A DNA stretch of 64,000 bases from Bacillota bacterium (GCA_023399055.1 JAEWQV010000002.1:124001-188000), one strand, 5' to 3'. Shown: positions 28,183 through 36,913, counted from the first letter of the stretch. A program made the numbers and translations. The notes: generated by a model not told the origin, from the sequence alone.

Positions 28183-30437
28183 AGTTAAAAAGCTTTATAG
28201 CTGTAATTTTAGGGTTAGTTGTTATAGTAGCGGTAGGTCTTCTAAGTTTATATATGAAAAGAGATACGGAGCAATTGAGCATTAAATATGAAGAAGAGCA
28301 ATTGCGAAGTACAACAGAATTAATAACAAAAGAAATAAATATGAGTTTAACAGGGGATTTGGGTACCGTAGAAACTATTTCTAAAATAATGGCACAGGTA
28401 GATAATCAGGACTTGGAACAGAATGCTTTAGTGACTGCGTTAAAGAATCTGCGTACACAACTCACTTGGAAGGCAATAAATATTTGTGATGTAAATGGGA
28501 ACGGTTTTGATTTAGATGGAAAGGAACAGAAGGTTGCCTTCTGTTCCTATTATCAAAGAGCGTTAATGGGAGAAACGGTAATTTCCTTATCTAATTATTA
28601 CGAAACAGATGCTACACCCTCCATTATTTATACAACTCCTATTTATCAAGATGAAAAAATCGCGGGTGTCATAAGAGCATCGATGGGTCTGGAAACACTG
28701 TTAGATATGATGTCAGTCAATACGTTTCGTGGCAAAGAGGAAATCTATCTAGTTCTGCAAGATGGAACAATTTTATTAAATCAATCGGGTGAGGACTTGG
28801 AAACATCAGATTTATTCTCCTTACTGGACAAAGAGAATACCAATTATACTGAATTAAAACAGATTATGAAACAGGGAAAAGCCACATTAACTGAAGTTAA
28901 GATGCAAAATGTAAGTACTATGCTTAGCTATTCGGGAATAAAAGATATCAGTAATGGTGGGATATTAATTATTATTCCCAAAGACCAATTAGAAGGTTTA
29001 TATGAACAAACACTAACCACAGTTAACAACAGAGTAATTCTGGCATTATTCATTTTAGCTATAAGTAGTGCTTTATTGTTAGTTTTGTTTGTTCTGATAG
29101 AATGTGCCAAGAGAAATAGGGTAGAAAGCCTAGCCTATTATGATGACATCACCGCGGGAATTAATTATAATCGTTTTAAAAAGGATGCACTTGAATTAAT
29201 TGATAAATCAGGAGATATTAACTATGCTGTCATTGAGTTAGCCATTGACCGATTTGAATATATTAATGAATTCTTTGGCACCGAAGAGAGTAACCGTATT
29301 TTAAAACATATTTCCGAAGTATTACATGAAAATCTTAAGGCGGATGAATTGTTTTGCAGATTAAATACTGAGTATTTTGTGCTTTTATTAAAATATCACA
29401 ATAAAAATGAACTATCGGATCGAATCGGTTTCCTTGATATGAAGATAGGTAATTTTGAAGGTACAGAAAGTAAAAATGAGAAGTACGAAATGCGACTACA
29501 TTATGGGATCTATTGTCTGGAAAACAAGGATACAGATTTAGACCTAATGATAAACAGAGCAAATTACGCTTTGTTTATGGTTAAGGATGATAAAAACCAG
29601 ATGTATGAATACTATAATGGTGTCATGCAAAACAAAATAATTGATGAAAAAGAGATAGAAGAACACCTCTATACCGCCTTGGAAGAGAAAGAATTCTTGG
29701 TTTATCTTCAACCAAAGTTTGATTTGAAAACGGGCATGCAGGTAGGCGCAGAGGCTCTGGTTCGGTGGATGCATCCAGTGAAAGGCTTGATGTATCCGGG
29801 CCGTTTTATCGGTGTATTAGAAAAGAATGGATCTATAGTAAAGCTAGATATGTATATTCTGGATGAGATCTGTCATAAGCTTAAAATTTGGATTGGTAAG
29901 GGTTATCGTCCAATGCCGTTATCAATTAATATTTCCAGACTCAATTTGTTTGATGTTAATTTTATTGATAAGATAGAAGCCACTTTGGAGAAATACGGCA
30001 TTCCGGCTAATTTGATCATACTTGAGATATCGGAAGAGGTTGTATCGGATAACCAGGAGATTCTTACCTCTTTGATGAAACGGTTAAAGGATTTTGGATT
30101 CCTTATATCCATGGACGACTTTGGAACTGGAACAACCTCCATGAATACCTTATACCATGTTCCAATTGATGAGCTGAAACTGGATCGTAAATTCTTATTG
30201 GGAAGTGAAAAGACCAATCGAGGGATTAATATTATACAGAGTATTATAGAAACAGCCAAAAGACTTGATATCAAAGTGGTATCGGAAGGCGTTGAGAATA
30301 AAATTCAAGCAAGTATGCTTAAGGAATTGGGCTGTGATATGATTCAAGGGTTTGTATTTTCTGATCCGTTACCTTTACGTGAATATGAAGATTATGCATA
30401 TGGTGCGAGGGCTAAGGATAATAGGATTGTTTTATAA
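28179..30437 (+). CDS. Membrane sensor c-di-GMP phosphodiesterase (degenerate GGDEF, intact EAL)
   Basis: 752 residues. A first transmembrane helix (about 5-24), an extracellular Cache-like sensor (about 30-285), a second helix (about 288-310), a GGDEF-fold domain whose signature is lost (LNTEYF near residue 395) and an EAL domain. The EAL domain keeps EALVRW (Glu525), the Asn of NISR, LEISEE, DDFGTG, LKLDRKF, SEGVE and the Gln of IQGF, so c-di-GMP hydrolysis is expected. Its ATG overlaps the TGA of the giant gene (ATGA), so the two are translationally coupled and this is the last gene of the operon. The context suggests that an outside signal lowers c-di-GMP in relation to the surface machine. 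Confidence 0.92.
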   Translation: MKLKSFIAVILGLVVIVAVGLLSLYMKRDTEQLSIKYEEEQLRSTTELITKEINMSLTGDLGTVETISKIMAQVDNQDLEQNALVTALKNLRTQLTWKAINICDVNGNGFDLDGKEQKVAFCSYYQRALMGETVISLSNYYETDATPSIIYTTPIYQDEKIAGVIRASMGLETLLDMMSVNTFRGKEEIYLVLQDGTILLNQSGEDLETSDLFSLLDKENTNYTELKQIMKQGKATLTEVKMQNVSTMLSYSGIKDISNGGILIIIPKDQLEGLYEQTLTTVNNRVILALFILAISSALLLVLFVLIECAKRNRVESLAYYDDITAGINYNRFKKDALELIDKSGDINYAVIELAIDRFEYINEFFGTEESNRILKHISEVLHENLKADELFCRLNTEYFVLLLKYHNKNELSDRIGFLDMKIGNFEGTESKNEKYEMRLHYGIYCLENKDTDLDLMINRANYALFMVKDDKNQMYEYYNGVMQNKIIDEKEIEEHLYTALEEKEFLVYLQPKFDLKTGMQVGAEALVRWMHPVKGLMYPGRFIGVLEKNGSIVKLDMYILDEICHKLKIWIGKGYRPMPLSINISRLNLFDVNFIDKIEATLEKYGIPANLIILEISEEVVSDNQEILTSLMKRLKDFGFLISMDDFGTGTTSMNTLYHVPIDELKLDRKFLLGSEKTNRGINIIQSIIETAKRLDIKVVSEGVENKIQASMLKELGCDMIQGFVFSDPLPLREYEDYAYGARAKDNRIVL

Positions 30438-30452
30438 ATATCAGCTAAAAAC

Positions 30453-30532
30453 AGGCTGTTGTAAAAGGCAACTATGGTTAGAGAAAAGGGAAGATAAACT
30501 CCTTTCACATAGGTATCTTTTTGCAACAGCCT
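30453..30532 (+). terminator. Large stem-loop at the end of the F1-like operon
   Basis: AGGCTGTTG (30453-30461) pairs with CAACAGCCT (30524-30532); the stem is extended by an A-tract and T-tract, and a smaller AAAGG/CCTTT hairpin lies in the loop. No U-tract follows, so it may be a terminator of atypical form or a 3' end protector. Confidence 0.5.
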
Positions 30533-30567
30533 ATTGAATATTTTAAGGATTTAGAACAAATACAAGA

Positions 30568-31146
30568 TTAGTTTACAATGCTCTTACTAAATAAACGAAT
30601 ATATACTTCAAGGTTTTGAGTTAAATCAAAACTACCATTTCGCTTAGCCCAGTCAGAACTATAGCCGCGCAAAACTATCATAAGCATACGTGCGAGTTCA
30701 ATCGGTTGAAGTGTATTATCGAACTGTTCCTTTTCAATACCTCTAGCTATGATGTTTTGAAGAATTTGAAAGACACTGCGATCTTCATCAAGGTAATTGT
30801 GACTAAGATGTTTAAAAGGAGCAACACTGATGCAACGACAAGTTTCTACTCCGTTGGTTATTACATAATTGCCATACTCCCTGCAATAAGTAATGAGGTT
30901 CTCCGGTTCATTGTCAGTTAATTTTGAGGTTACGACAGTATCAAAATAATTATCGATATCAGAAAATAAAATCCATGCAAGATCATTTTTTTCAGGAAAG
31001 TAGTGATAAAAAGTACCAGTGGAGATGCCTAAGTCATGGCAGATTCCGCGTATGGTTAAATTGGAAAACCCGTCCCTGGTTATAATATCGGTTATCTGAG
31101 AAATTAGTTCTTGTTTTCGCATATTAAATTTTTTTTCTATATTCAT
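30568..31146 (-). CDS. TetR/AcrR family transcriptional regulator
   Basis: 192 residues. The N-terminal helix-turn-helix (about 15-60) reads FSNLTIRGICHDLGISTGTFYHYFPEKNDL, the usual TetR DNA-binding signature split over two helices ending in FYHYF. The C-terminal ligand domain is not assignable. It lies downstream of the flavin reductase gene on the same strand, with a strong hairpin between, and is likely to control that gene through the ACATGT repeats at 33407-33422. ATG at 31144-31146. Confidence 0.88.
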   Translation of the reverse strand: MNIEKKFNMRKQELISQITDIITRDGFSNLTIRGICHDLGISTGTFYHYFPEKNDLAWILFSDIDNYFDTVVTSKLTDNEPENLITYCREYGNYVITNGVETCRCISVAPFKHLSHNYLDEDRSVFQILQNIIARGIEKEQFDNTLQPIELARMLMIVLRGYSSDWAKRNGSFDLTQNLEVYIRLFSKSIVN

Positions 31147-31461
31147 AATAATTAATCCCTTCAGATAAATGTATTTTTAAGGAAATTTGAAAGAGTTTTC
31201 TAAAATATAATACCATTAATCGAAAGAAATGCAAGAGGGTTATCGCACGAAATGTGCAGCACTCTATTATATTAGTGATGTTTATCACATTTAAATAATT
31301 ATAAGAATAGCGTGTGATGAATAATCACACGCTATCCTTATAATCATTGATATGATAAACGTTATGGGTTTTCTAAGGCACTAATCTACATCAGCGGCAT
31401 CAGAGAAGGATTTGGTTTGCTTGCCAAATCAGTTTGTAGAGGAGACAAAAATCATTTTCAA
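31147..31461. other. Intergenic region between reductase and TetR genes
   Basis: 315 nt without a gene. It holds the strong hairpin at 31302-31341 and a weaker one, GATTTGG/CCAAATC (31409-31415 / 31424-31430), just past the reductase stop codon. The AT-rich part beside the TetR start (31147-31260) presumably contains its promoter, but I see no convincing -35/-10 pair and no ACATGT repeat there. Confidence 0.5.
31302..31341 (-). terminator. Terminator downstream of the flavin reductase gene
   Basis: A 12-bp perfect stem, ATAGCGTGTGAT (31307-31318) with ATCACACGCTAT (31324-31335) and a 5-nt loop, extended past one mismatch by ATAAG/CTTAT. On the minus strand it is followed by AT-rich sequence. 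It separates the reductase from the TetR gene. Confidence 0.7.
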
Positions 31462-33378
31462 TTAATTTCTAACAAACTCTGAAGCACTGGTACCTGCGAT
31501 ACGACCGAAAGTAACAGTATCGGTTAACGCATTTCCGCCTAAACGGTTAGTTCCATGAATACCTCCGGTTACTTCACCAGCTGCAAAAAGACCGGAGATT
31601 ACATTGCCGTTTGTATCAATTACCTGAGCATGCTCATTGATTTGAACACCGCCCATGGTATGATGTACGGTTGGTACTCGTACTGCTGCATAATAGGGGG
31701 CATTATTAATACCATTGTTTACACCGTCAGTATCGGTAAACAGAGTACGTCCAAAGCTGTCAGTCTGACCTTCCAGTTCGCCACCCTTACAATATTTGTT
31801 GTAATCTTCTACAGAAGCAATAAGGTTTTCAGCAGGTACATTCATTAAAGCAGCAAGCTCTTCTAAAGAATCTGCTTTTAAAGCACGTCCGGCACTAACT
31901 AAATCTGCAATACTTTCGCCAAAGTTATTCTTTTCATTTCCTTCTGGATAAGTATCACTATCCATAACAATATACATGGTTGTTTCTGTCTGATCAAATA
32001 ATGCAAGAGTCATATCATCACGACGTCCACCCTCGTTTACAAAACGGTTACCTTCTAAATTAATGAAGATACGGCTTTCAACAGCGTGTTCAATGTTACC
32101 GGAGAGACTGCCGGTTTCAGGATCGCCCAAAGGAAGTAACTGAATATTTTCCATCTGAACAAGGTTTGCACCAATTGCTTCCGCCATGATAATGCCGTCG
32201 CCGGTTATACCGCTGGTGTTTGTACTTGGAATGGATTCATCAAGAGTAGGCCATTTTTTATTTATATCATTGTATTTCACACGCATTTCAATGTTTCTTC
32301 CGAAACCACCGGTAGCAAGCACCATACCATTGGTTGCTGTTACGGTAATGGTATTTCCTGTTTCACCGGTACAAGTAACGCCGGTTACAACATTATTTTC
32401 AACAATAAATTCTTTTGCAGTTGTATTATAAACCATGGTAATACCTTCGTGGGTATCCATATAATTCTGGTAAGTTTTAAAGAAGCCGGTACCTTCTGGT
32501 TCTACTGGTTTGTGAGCACGTGGCCACATACCGCCGGTAACTGTGAATACTCCATCATAGAATTCCATTCCTAAACTCTTAAGCCATTCTACACCTGACC
32601 AGGCATTGTCCACAAGGGTATGTACTAAGACAGGATTACCCTGCTCATCACCACCGTTAAAGGTTTGGTTATAGTGATTTTCTACACTGTCATTATTAGC
32701 TAAGGCGGTTTCACTGCCTTCATCTACAGCATTAAGTGCACCACCGGATAAAATTGTGTTACCACCCATCTTACTAGCTTTCTCAATAACAATTACAGTT
32801 TTACCTGCCTGATTTGCAGTAACAGCAGCAGCCATACCAGCACCACCGGCACCGATAACAACAACATCAGCAGTTAAAGTTTGGTCTGCTTCCTGAACAG
32901 CAGTTTTTGTTACAGCTAATAATTTGGTGATGCCATCCTCGCTAACACCTGCTTGCTTTAAACATTCTGTCACACCTTTTATTACGGCATTACTGGACAG
33001 GGTAGCGCCGGATACTACATCTACACCCAAACCTTGAAGTTCTAAAATTTCTGCCGGAAGGGACTGAACAGCTGGTTCACCCACACCTGGAGTCTCCTGA
33101 TGATCAATTTGAATATCTACAATTTCTGTTTCTGATAAGGTAACGGTTACGGTCATCTCGTGCATTCCGGTAACGGTTGAAGTATACGTGCCAGGAGTAA
33201 AAGTTACTGCTTCGTCTGTTGCTGTAACTGTTTGAGTTGGTACTGGGGTTGCTTTGGAATCGGTACTGGTATCCGTATCCTTCTTAGCGCAGCCGGTCAC
33301 TGTAGTAACCAGAAGCATTGCTGCCAACCCTAAGGCTAACATTGTTTTGCCAGTGGTTTTGATAAATTTACTTTTCAT
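31462..33378 (-). CDS. Flavin-dependent fumarate/urocanate-type reductase, lipoprotein
   Basis: 638 residues. A lipoprotein signal peptide ends in VTGC (Cys30), so the protein is exported and lipid-anchored. An FMN-binding domain (about 60-145) has SGAT (Thr126), the site to which ApbE attaches FMN covalently. The FAD-binding domain starts VVVIGAGGAGMAAAV (172-186). HHTMGG and the C-terminal GGIHGTNRLGGNAL are typical of soluble flavocytochrome-c fumarate reductases and relatives acting on other enoates. No heme motif is present. It likely serves as a terminal electron acceptor reductase at the cell surface; the substrate (fumarate, urocanate, acrylate-type) is not determinable. ATG with GGAGGG upstream. 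Confidence 0.9.
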   Translation of the reverse strand: MKSKFIKTTGKTMLALGLAAMLLVTTVTGCAKKDTDTSTDSKATPVPTQTVTATDEAVTFTPGTYTSTVTGMHEMTVTVTLSETEIVDIQIDHQETPGVGEPAVQSLPAEILELQGLGVDVVSGATLSSNAVIKGVTECLKQAGVSEDGITKLLAVTKTAVQEADQTLTADVVVIGAGGAGMAAAVTANQAGKTVIVIEKASKMGGNTILSGGALNAVDEGSETALANNDSVENHYNQTFNGGDEQGNPVLVHTLVDNAWSGVEWLKSLGMEFYDGVFTVTGGMWPRAHKPVEPEGTGFFKTYQNYMDTHEGITMVYNTTAKEFIVENNVVTGVTCTGETGNTITVTATNGMVLATGGFGRNIEMRVKYNDINKKWPTLDESIPSTNTSGITGDGIIMAEAIGANLVQMENIQLLPLGDPETGSLSGNIEHAVESRIFINLEGNRFVNEGGRRDDMTLALFDQTETTMYIVMDSDTYPEGNEKNNFGESIADLVSAGRALKADSLEELAALMNVPAENLIASVEDYNKYCKGGELEGQTDSFGRTLFTDTDGVNNGINNAPYYAAVRVPTVHHTMGGVQINEHAQVIDTNGNVISGLFAAGEVTGGIHGTNRLGGNALTDTVTFGRIAGTSASEFVRN

Positions 33379-33402
33379 ATGCCCTCCATATTATGTAAAA
33401 AT

Positions 33403-33424
33403 AGAACATGTTTTAGAACATGTA
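33403..33424 (-). promoter_or_regulatory. Candidate operator in front of the flavin reductase gene
   Basis: Two AGAACATGT units occur 12 bp apart (33403 and 33415); because ACATGT is itself palindromic they also form the inverted repeat ACATGT-N6-ACATGT (33407-33412... 33417-33422 region). The site lies 25-45 bp upstream of the start codon, at or just after a possible start of transcription (weak TTGATT-17-TACAAA on the minus strand). The adjacent TetR-family protein is the obvious candidate to bind it. Confidence 0.45.
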
Positions 33425-33575
33425 TGTTAAATTTGTAACACACTTTTACAAATTAATCAATACATATTTTTATAAATTAATAGCAGTAATAGAAAAATGT
33501 TACAGTATAGCCCTAAGCTTGATTTCGCTTTGCTAATGTCTGTAACGAAAAAATACCAAATCTATCTTGCTTTTG

Positions 33576-33604
33576 TTGACTTTACAAGCTTACGATAATA
33601 TAAT
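33576..33604 (+). promoter_or_regulatory. Promoter of the glycine cleavage operon
   Basis: TTGACT (33576-33581), a 17-nt spacer and TATAAT (33599-33604). The predicted start near 33611 falls just before the riboswitch. Confidence 0.8.
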
Positions 33605-33617
33605 GTTACTATCATCG

Positions 33618-33803
33618 TATGAAGGATTTGGGAGAGACTGGTGGCTCTGGTTGTGAGCCGACAGCGCCGAAGGTGAATGCGAAAACTCTCAGGCAAAAGG
33701 ACCAGATCTGGACGATACTCTGGAAAGCGTAAGGACACCGAAGAAGCAATTTTTTGCATTGTAATTGATGTAAGAGAGAATCTTTCAGGTAAAAATACAG
33801 AGG
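33618..33803 (+). ncRNA. Tandem glycine riboswitch
   Basis: Two gcvT-type aptamers in a row. Aptamer 1: P1 GATTTGG (33625-33631) with CCAGATC (33702-33708), core GCGCCGAAGG and ACTCTCAGGCAAAAGGAC. Aptamer 2: P1 CTCTG (33718-33722) with CAGAG (33798-33802), core ACACCGAAGAAGCAA and ATCTTTCAGGTAAAAAT. The P1 strand of aptamer 2 overlaps the 5' arm of the terminator that follows, so glycine binding should keep the terminator open (ON switch). It precedes glycine cleavage genes, as in other Firmicutes. Confidence 0.95.
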
Positions 33804-33834
33804 CGTATTGATTTATTTCAGTACGTCTTTTTTT
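33801..33834 (+). terminator. Rho-independent terminator of the glycine riboswitch expression platform
   Basis: AGGCGTA (33801-33807) pairs with TACGTCT (33822-33828, one G-U), followed by T7. The 3' arm can also pair downstream: ACGTCTTTTT (33823-33832) and AAAAAGACGT (33841-33850) form a perfect 10-bp alternative stem. Confidence 0.85.
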
Positions 33835-33887
33835 GTGCGTAAAAAGACGTGCCCAATTAGTATAAGGAGAAAGGGATGGTTATTAGT

Positions 33888-35000
33888 ATGGAAAGAAAAA
33901 CACCTCTTTACGAAGCTCATGTTCGGGCAGGTGGAAAAATAGTTCCCTTTGCAGGTTATCTGCTGCCGGTGCAATATGAAACCGGTGTTATAGCAGAGCA
34001 TATGGCAGTAAGAACCTTAGCAGGGCTGTTCGATGTTTCTCATATGGGAGAGGTACTATTAAGTGGTAAGGATGCATTGGCTAATGTACAGAAGTTAGTA
34101 ACCAATGACTGTAGTAAAATGTATGACGGTCAGGTAAAATACAGTCCCATGTGCAATTCTTATGGCGGCGTAGTAGATGATTTGCTGGTTTATCGTAAGA
34201 ATGAAGAAGAGTATTTAATCGTTATTAATGCTTCTAACCGTTTAAAGGATGTTGAATGGATGAAACAGCAGCTATTTGGAGACGCCTTGTTAAAAGATAT
34301 CTCCGATGAGGTGGCACAAGTAGCATTGCAAGGTCCAAAATCGAAAGAAATTATAAGTAAGCTGGCAAATCCAGAGGAATTACCTGAAAAGTACTATAGT
34401 TTTAAGGACAATGTATTAGTTTCAAATATAGCTTGTTTGGTATCAAGAACTGGATATACGGGTGAAGATGGATATGAACTATATTGTAAACCGGAAGATG
34501 CAATGAAGCTTTGGGATGCATTACTAGAGGCAGGTAATTACAACGTACATAAAGAAGAGGAAGAACAATTACTGATACCTTGTGGTCTCGGTGCGAGAGA
34601 TACCCTAAGACTTGAGGCTGCAATGCCCTTATATGGTCATGAGATGGATGATAGGATATCACCACTGGAAACGGGACTTGGATTTGCAGTGAAATTAGAA
34701 AAAGAGGACTTTATAGGCAAAGAAGGAATTATTTCAAGAGGCACCCCAAAGGTTACAAGAGTTGGACTGCATATCACAGGAAGAGGAATTGCAAGAGAAG
34801 AATGTCCGGTCTATCTAGGTGATAAATTACTTGGAACAACAACTTCTGGTACGCATTGCCCTTATCTTGGCAAACCAGTTGCAATGGCGTTATTGCAAAA
34901 GGAGCATAGTGCAATTGGAACCCAGGTAGAGGTAGAGGTGCGTGGTAGAAAGATTGCAGCTGAGATAGTTGCGTTACCTTTCTATAAAAGAACTGTTTAG
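33888..35000 (+). CDS. gcvT: Glycine cleavage system T protein (aminomethyltransferase)
   Basis: 370 residues from the ATG at 33888, where the text MERKTPLYEAHVRAGGK matches usual GcvT starts; an ATG 12 nt earlier is part of a recurring start-site motif. The folate-binding GcvT fold is recognisable: FDVSHMGE, the RTGYTGEDGYELY motif and LGARDTLRLEAAMPLYGHE. It moves the methylene group from lipoyl-H protein to tetrahydrofolate, releasing ammonia. First gene of gcvT-gcvH-gcvPA-gcvPB-lplA-lpdA, controlled by the glycine riboswitch. Confidence 0.97.
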   Translation: MERKTPLYEAHVRAGGKIVPFAGYLLPVQYETGVIAEHMAVRTLAGLFDVSHMGEVLLSGKDALANVQKLVTNDCSKMYDGQVKYSPMCNSYGGVVDDLLVYRKNEEEYLIVINASNRLKDVEWMKQQLFGDALLKDISDEVAQVALQGPKSKEIISKLANPEELPEKYYSFKDNVLVSNIACLVSRTGYTGEDGYELYCKPEDAMKLWDALLEAGNYNVHKEEEEQLLIPCGLGARDTLRLEAAMPLYGHEMDDRISPLETGLGFAVKLEKEDFIGKEGIISRGTPKVTRVGLHITGRGIAREECPVYLGDKLLGTTTSGTHCPYLGKPVAMALLQKEHSAIGTQVEVEVRGRKIAAEIVALPFYKRTV

Positions 35001-35131
35001 AGCTTGTTGATTTAAATAACGATACCGTATTTTATAAATAAAAAGATTATTTAGCTTATAATAGTTAATAATATGATTTCGTATTTTAAATTTTAAACAA
35101 AATAATATTAATATCGATGGAGGATTTATTA

Positions 35132-35497
35132 ATGAACGAGAAAGAGTTTTTCTATGCGAAATCCCATGAGTGGGCACAGTATTTGGATGCAGCAACAGTA
35201 AGAGTAGGTATATCAGAACATGCACAAAAAGAGCTTGGTGATTTAGTGTTTATTAACCTTCCAGAGGTTGGAGATGAAGTTGTAGCGGGGGAAGAATTTG
35301 GTGATGTTGAATCTGTTAAAGCAGTTTCAGCAGTATACAGTCCAGTAACTGGAAGAGTGAAAGCTATTAATGAAGAATTACTTGATCATCCTGAACTTGT
35401 TAATTCTGATGCCTTGAATACCTGGTTTATTGAAGTTGAAGAGGTTTCTGAAACCTCGGATTTATTATCAGAACGAGACTATTTGGCAAGCTTATAA
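35132..35497 (+). CDS. gcvH: Glycine cleavage system H protein
   Basis: 121 residues from the ATG at 35132 (GGAGGA 7 nt upstream). The lipoylation site is in ESVKAV (Lys63), preceded by the LGDLVFINLPEVGDEV strand pair. The lipoyl arm carries the aminomethyl intermediate between P, T and L proteins. The 131-nt gap after gcvT is AT-rich and shows no clear promoter. lplA in the same operon would attach the lipoate. Confidence 0.97.
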   Translation: MNEKEFFYAKSHEWAQYLDAATVRVGISEHAQKELGDLVFINLPEVGDEVVAGEEFGDVESVKAVSAVYSPVTGRVKAINEELLDHPELVNSDALNTWFIEVEEVSETSDLLSERDYLASL

Positions 35498-35510
35498 GGG
35501 GGAGGATGCA

Positions 35511-36836
35511 ATGGGCACCTATACACCAAATACAAAAAAAGAACAGCAGGAGATGCTGGAAGTCATTGGCGTAGATAGCATCAAGGAGCTGTTTCAGACC
35601 ATTCCCGAGGAGGTACAGTTTAACCGTCCTCTTGCGATACCGCAAGGCTTATCAGAGATGTCTGTTCGAAGGAAAATGACCGAAATTGCCGGAAAGAATA
35701 AAGTATATCACAGCATTTTCAGAGGAGCAGGAGCTTATCATCACTACATTCCATCCATTGTAAGTCAGATAACCTCCAAAGAAGAATTTGTTACTGCCTA
35801 TACACCGTATCAGGCAGAGATCAGCCAGGGTGTACTGCAATCCATATTTGAATATCAGACCATGATTTGTGAATTAACTGGAATGGAGGCTTCCAATGCT
35901 TCCGTATATGATGGTGCAACTGCTGCCGCGGAAGCAGTTATTATGTGCAAGGAGCGAAAAAGATATAAGGCAGTTTTATCTCCGACCTTACATCCGCATA
36001 CCATTGAAACCATAAGAACTTACTGTGAAGGTACTGACATGGAGGTTGTTCTTGCACCTGAAAAAGATGGTGTGACTGACCTGGCAGGGTTAGCAGAACT
36101 GATTGATGCAGAAACCTCCTGTGTACTGTTACAGCAACCAAACTATTATGGACTTTTGGAGGACGCAGCACAGGTAGGAGAACTTACTGCGAACAGTGAT
36201 GTTAAATTTATATTAAGCTGTAATCCAATATCTCTTGGAATTTTAAAAACTCCGGTTGAATATGGAGCTGATATTGCTGTGGGTGAGGGGCAACCCTTGG
36301 GACTTCCATTATCTTTTGGCGGACCTTATTTAGGGTTTATGGCAACTACCGAGAAGTTAATGCGTAGGTTACCTGGCAGAATTGTTGGAGAGACCAAAGA
36401 TAATCGGGGTCAAAGAGCCTTTGTTTTAACTCTTCAGGCAAGAGAGCAGCATATCCGTAGAGAAAAAGCAGCCAGCAACATTTGCTCCAATCAAGCTTTG
36501 TGTGCGATGACCGCAGCGGTATATATGGATGTTATGGGTAAAAAAGGTATTGCGCAGGCAGCGGAAAGTTCAATGTCCAAAGCGCATTATCTTGCAAATA
36601 GATTATGTGAAATTGATGGCGTGGAAATGGCTTATCAAGGGGAATTCTTTCATGAGTTTGTGACAACCTGCAAAGGAAATGTGGATAACTATCTGTCAGC
36701 CTTAGAGCAACGTGGAATTCTTGGCGGTCTTGCATTAAGAGGAAAAGACGAAGGTCGTATTCTCTGGTGTGCAACTGAAATGAACTCAAAAGAAGACATA
36801 GATACTTTGGTTGCAATCCTTAAAGAGCTAGTGTGA
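35511..36836 (+). CDS. gcvPA: Glycine dehydrogenase (decarboxylating) subunit 1
   Basis: 441 residues from the ATG at 35511 (GGGGGAGG upstream, 13 nt after gcvH), the normal length for the split P protein of Firmicutes. It begins MGTYTPNTKKEQQEML and contains FRGAGAYHHYIPS and YTPYQAEISQG, typical of GcvPA. With GcvPB it forms the PLP-dependent decarboxylase that starts glycine breakdown; this half is PLP-fold but lacks the PLP lysine. Confidence 0.97.
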   Translation: MGTYTPNTKKEQQEMLEVIGVDSIKELFQTIPEEVQFNRPLAIPQGLSEMSVRRKMTEIAGKNKVYHSIFRGAGAYHHYIPSIVSQITSKEEFVTAYTPYQAEISQGVLQSIFEYQTMICELTGMEASNASVYDGATAAAEAVIMCKERKRYKAVLSPTLHPHTIETIRTYCEGTDMEVVLAPEKDGVTDLAGLAELIDAETSCVLLQQPNYYGLLEDAAQVGELTANSDVKFILSCNPISLGILKTPVEYGADIAVGEGQPLGLPLSFGGPYLGFMATTEKLMRRLPGRIVGETKDNRGQRAFVLTLQAREQHIRREKAASNICSNQALCAMTAAVYMDVMGKKGIAQAAESSMSKAHYLANRLCEIDGVEMAYQGEFFHEFVTTCKGNVDNYLSALEQRGILGGLALRGKDEGRILWCATEMNSKEDIDTLVAILKELV

Positions 36837-36851
36837 TAAAAAACATTTCAC

Positions 36852-36913
36852 GCACAATTTGTGCCTGTGACCAAAAGTTAACAGGCTCCTAGAAAGGCAT
36901 GGTTATTTGTATG
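36852..36913 (+). promoter_or_regulatory. Conserved leader element, copy 1 (before gcvPB)
   Basis: A 62-nt stretch ending at the gcvPB ATG that aligns without gaps to 62222-62283 (47 of 62 positions identical by my count) and, with two 1-nt gaps, to 48057-48116. The shared blocks are GCA(A/C)AAT..TTGTGC(C/T)T, GRCC, AAA..TT and GAAAGGnATGGT. In this copy GCACA/TGTGC and GCCTGT/ACAGGC can pair, but these stems are not shared by all copies. Confidence 0.6.

Noticed and set aside
30453..30532. Terminal inverted repeats of a small mobile element
   Set aside because: Only 80 nt, no target duplication seen, and it sits where an operon end is expected.
36852..36913. Second glycine riboswitch or other known riboswitch before gcvPB
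   Set aside because: No gcvT-type core; I could not match it to any riboswitch class I know, so it is reported as an unassigned leader.
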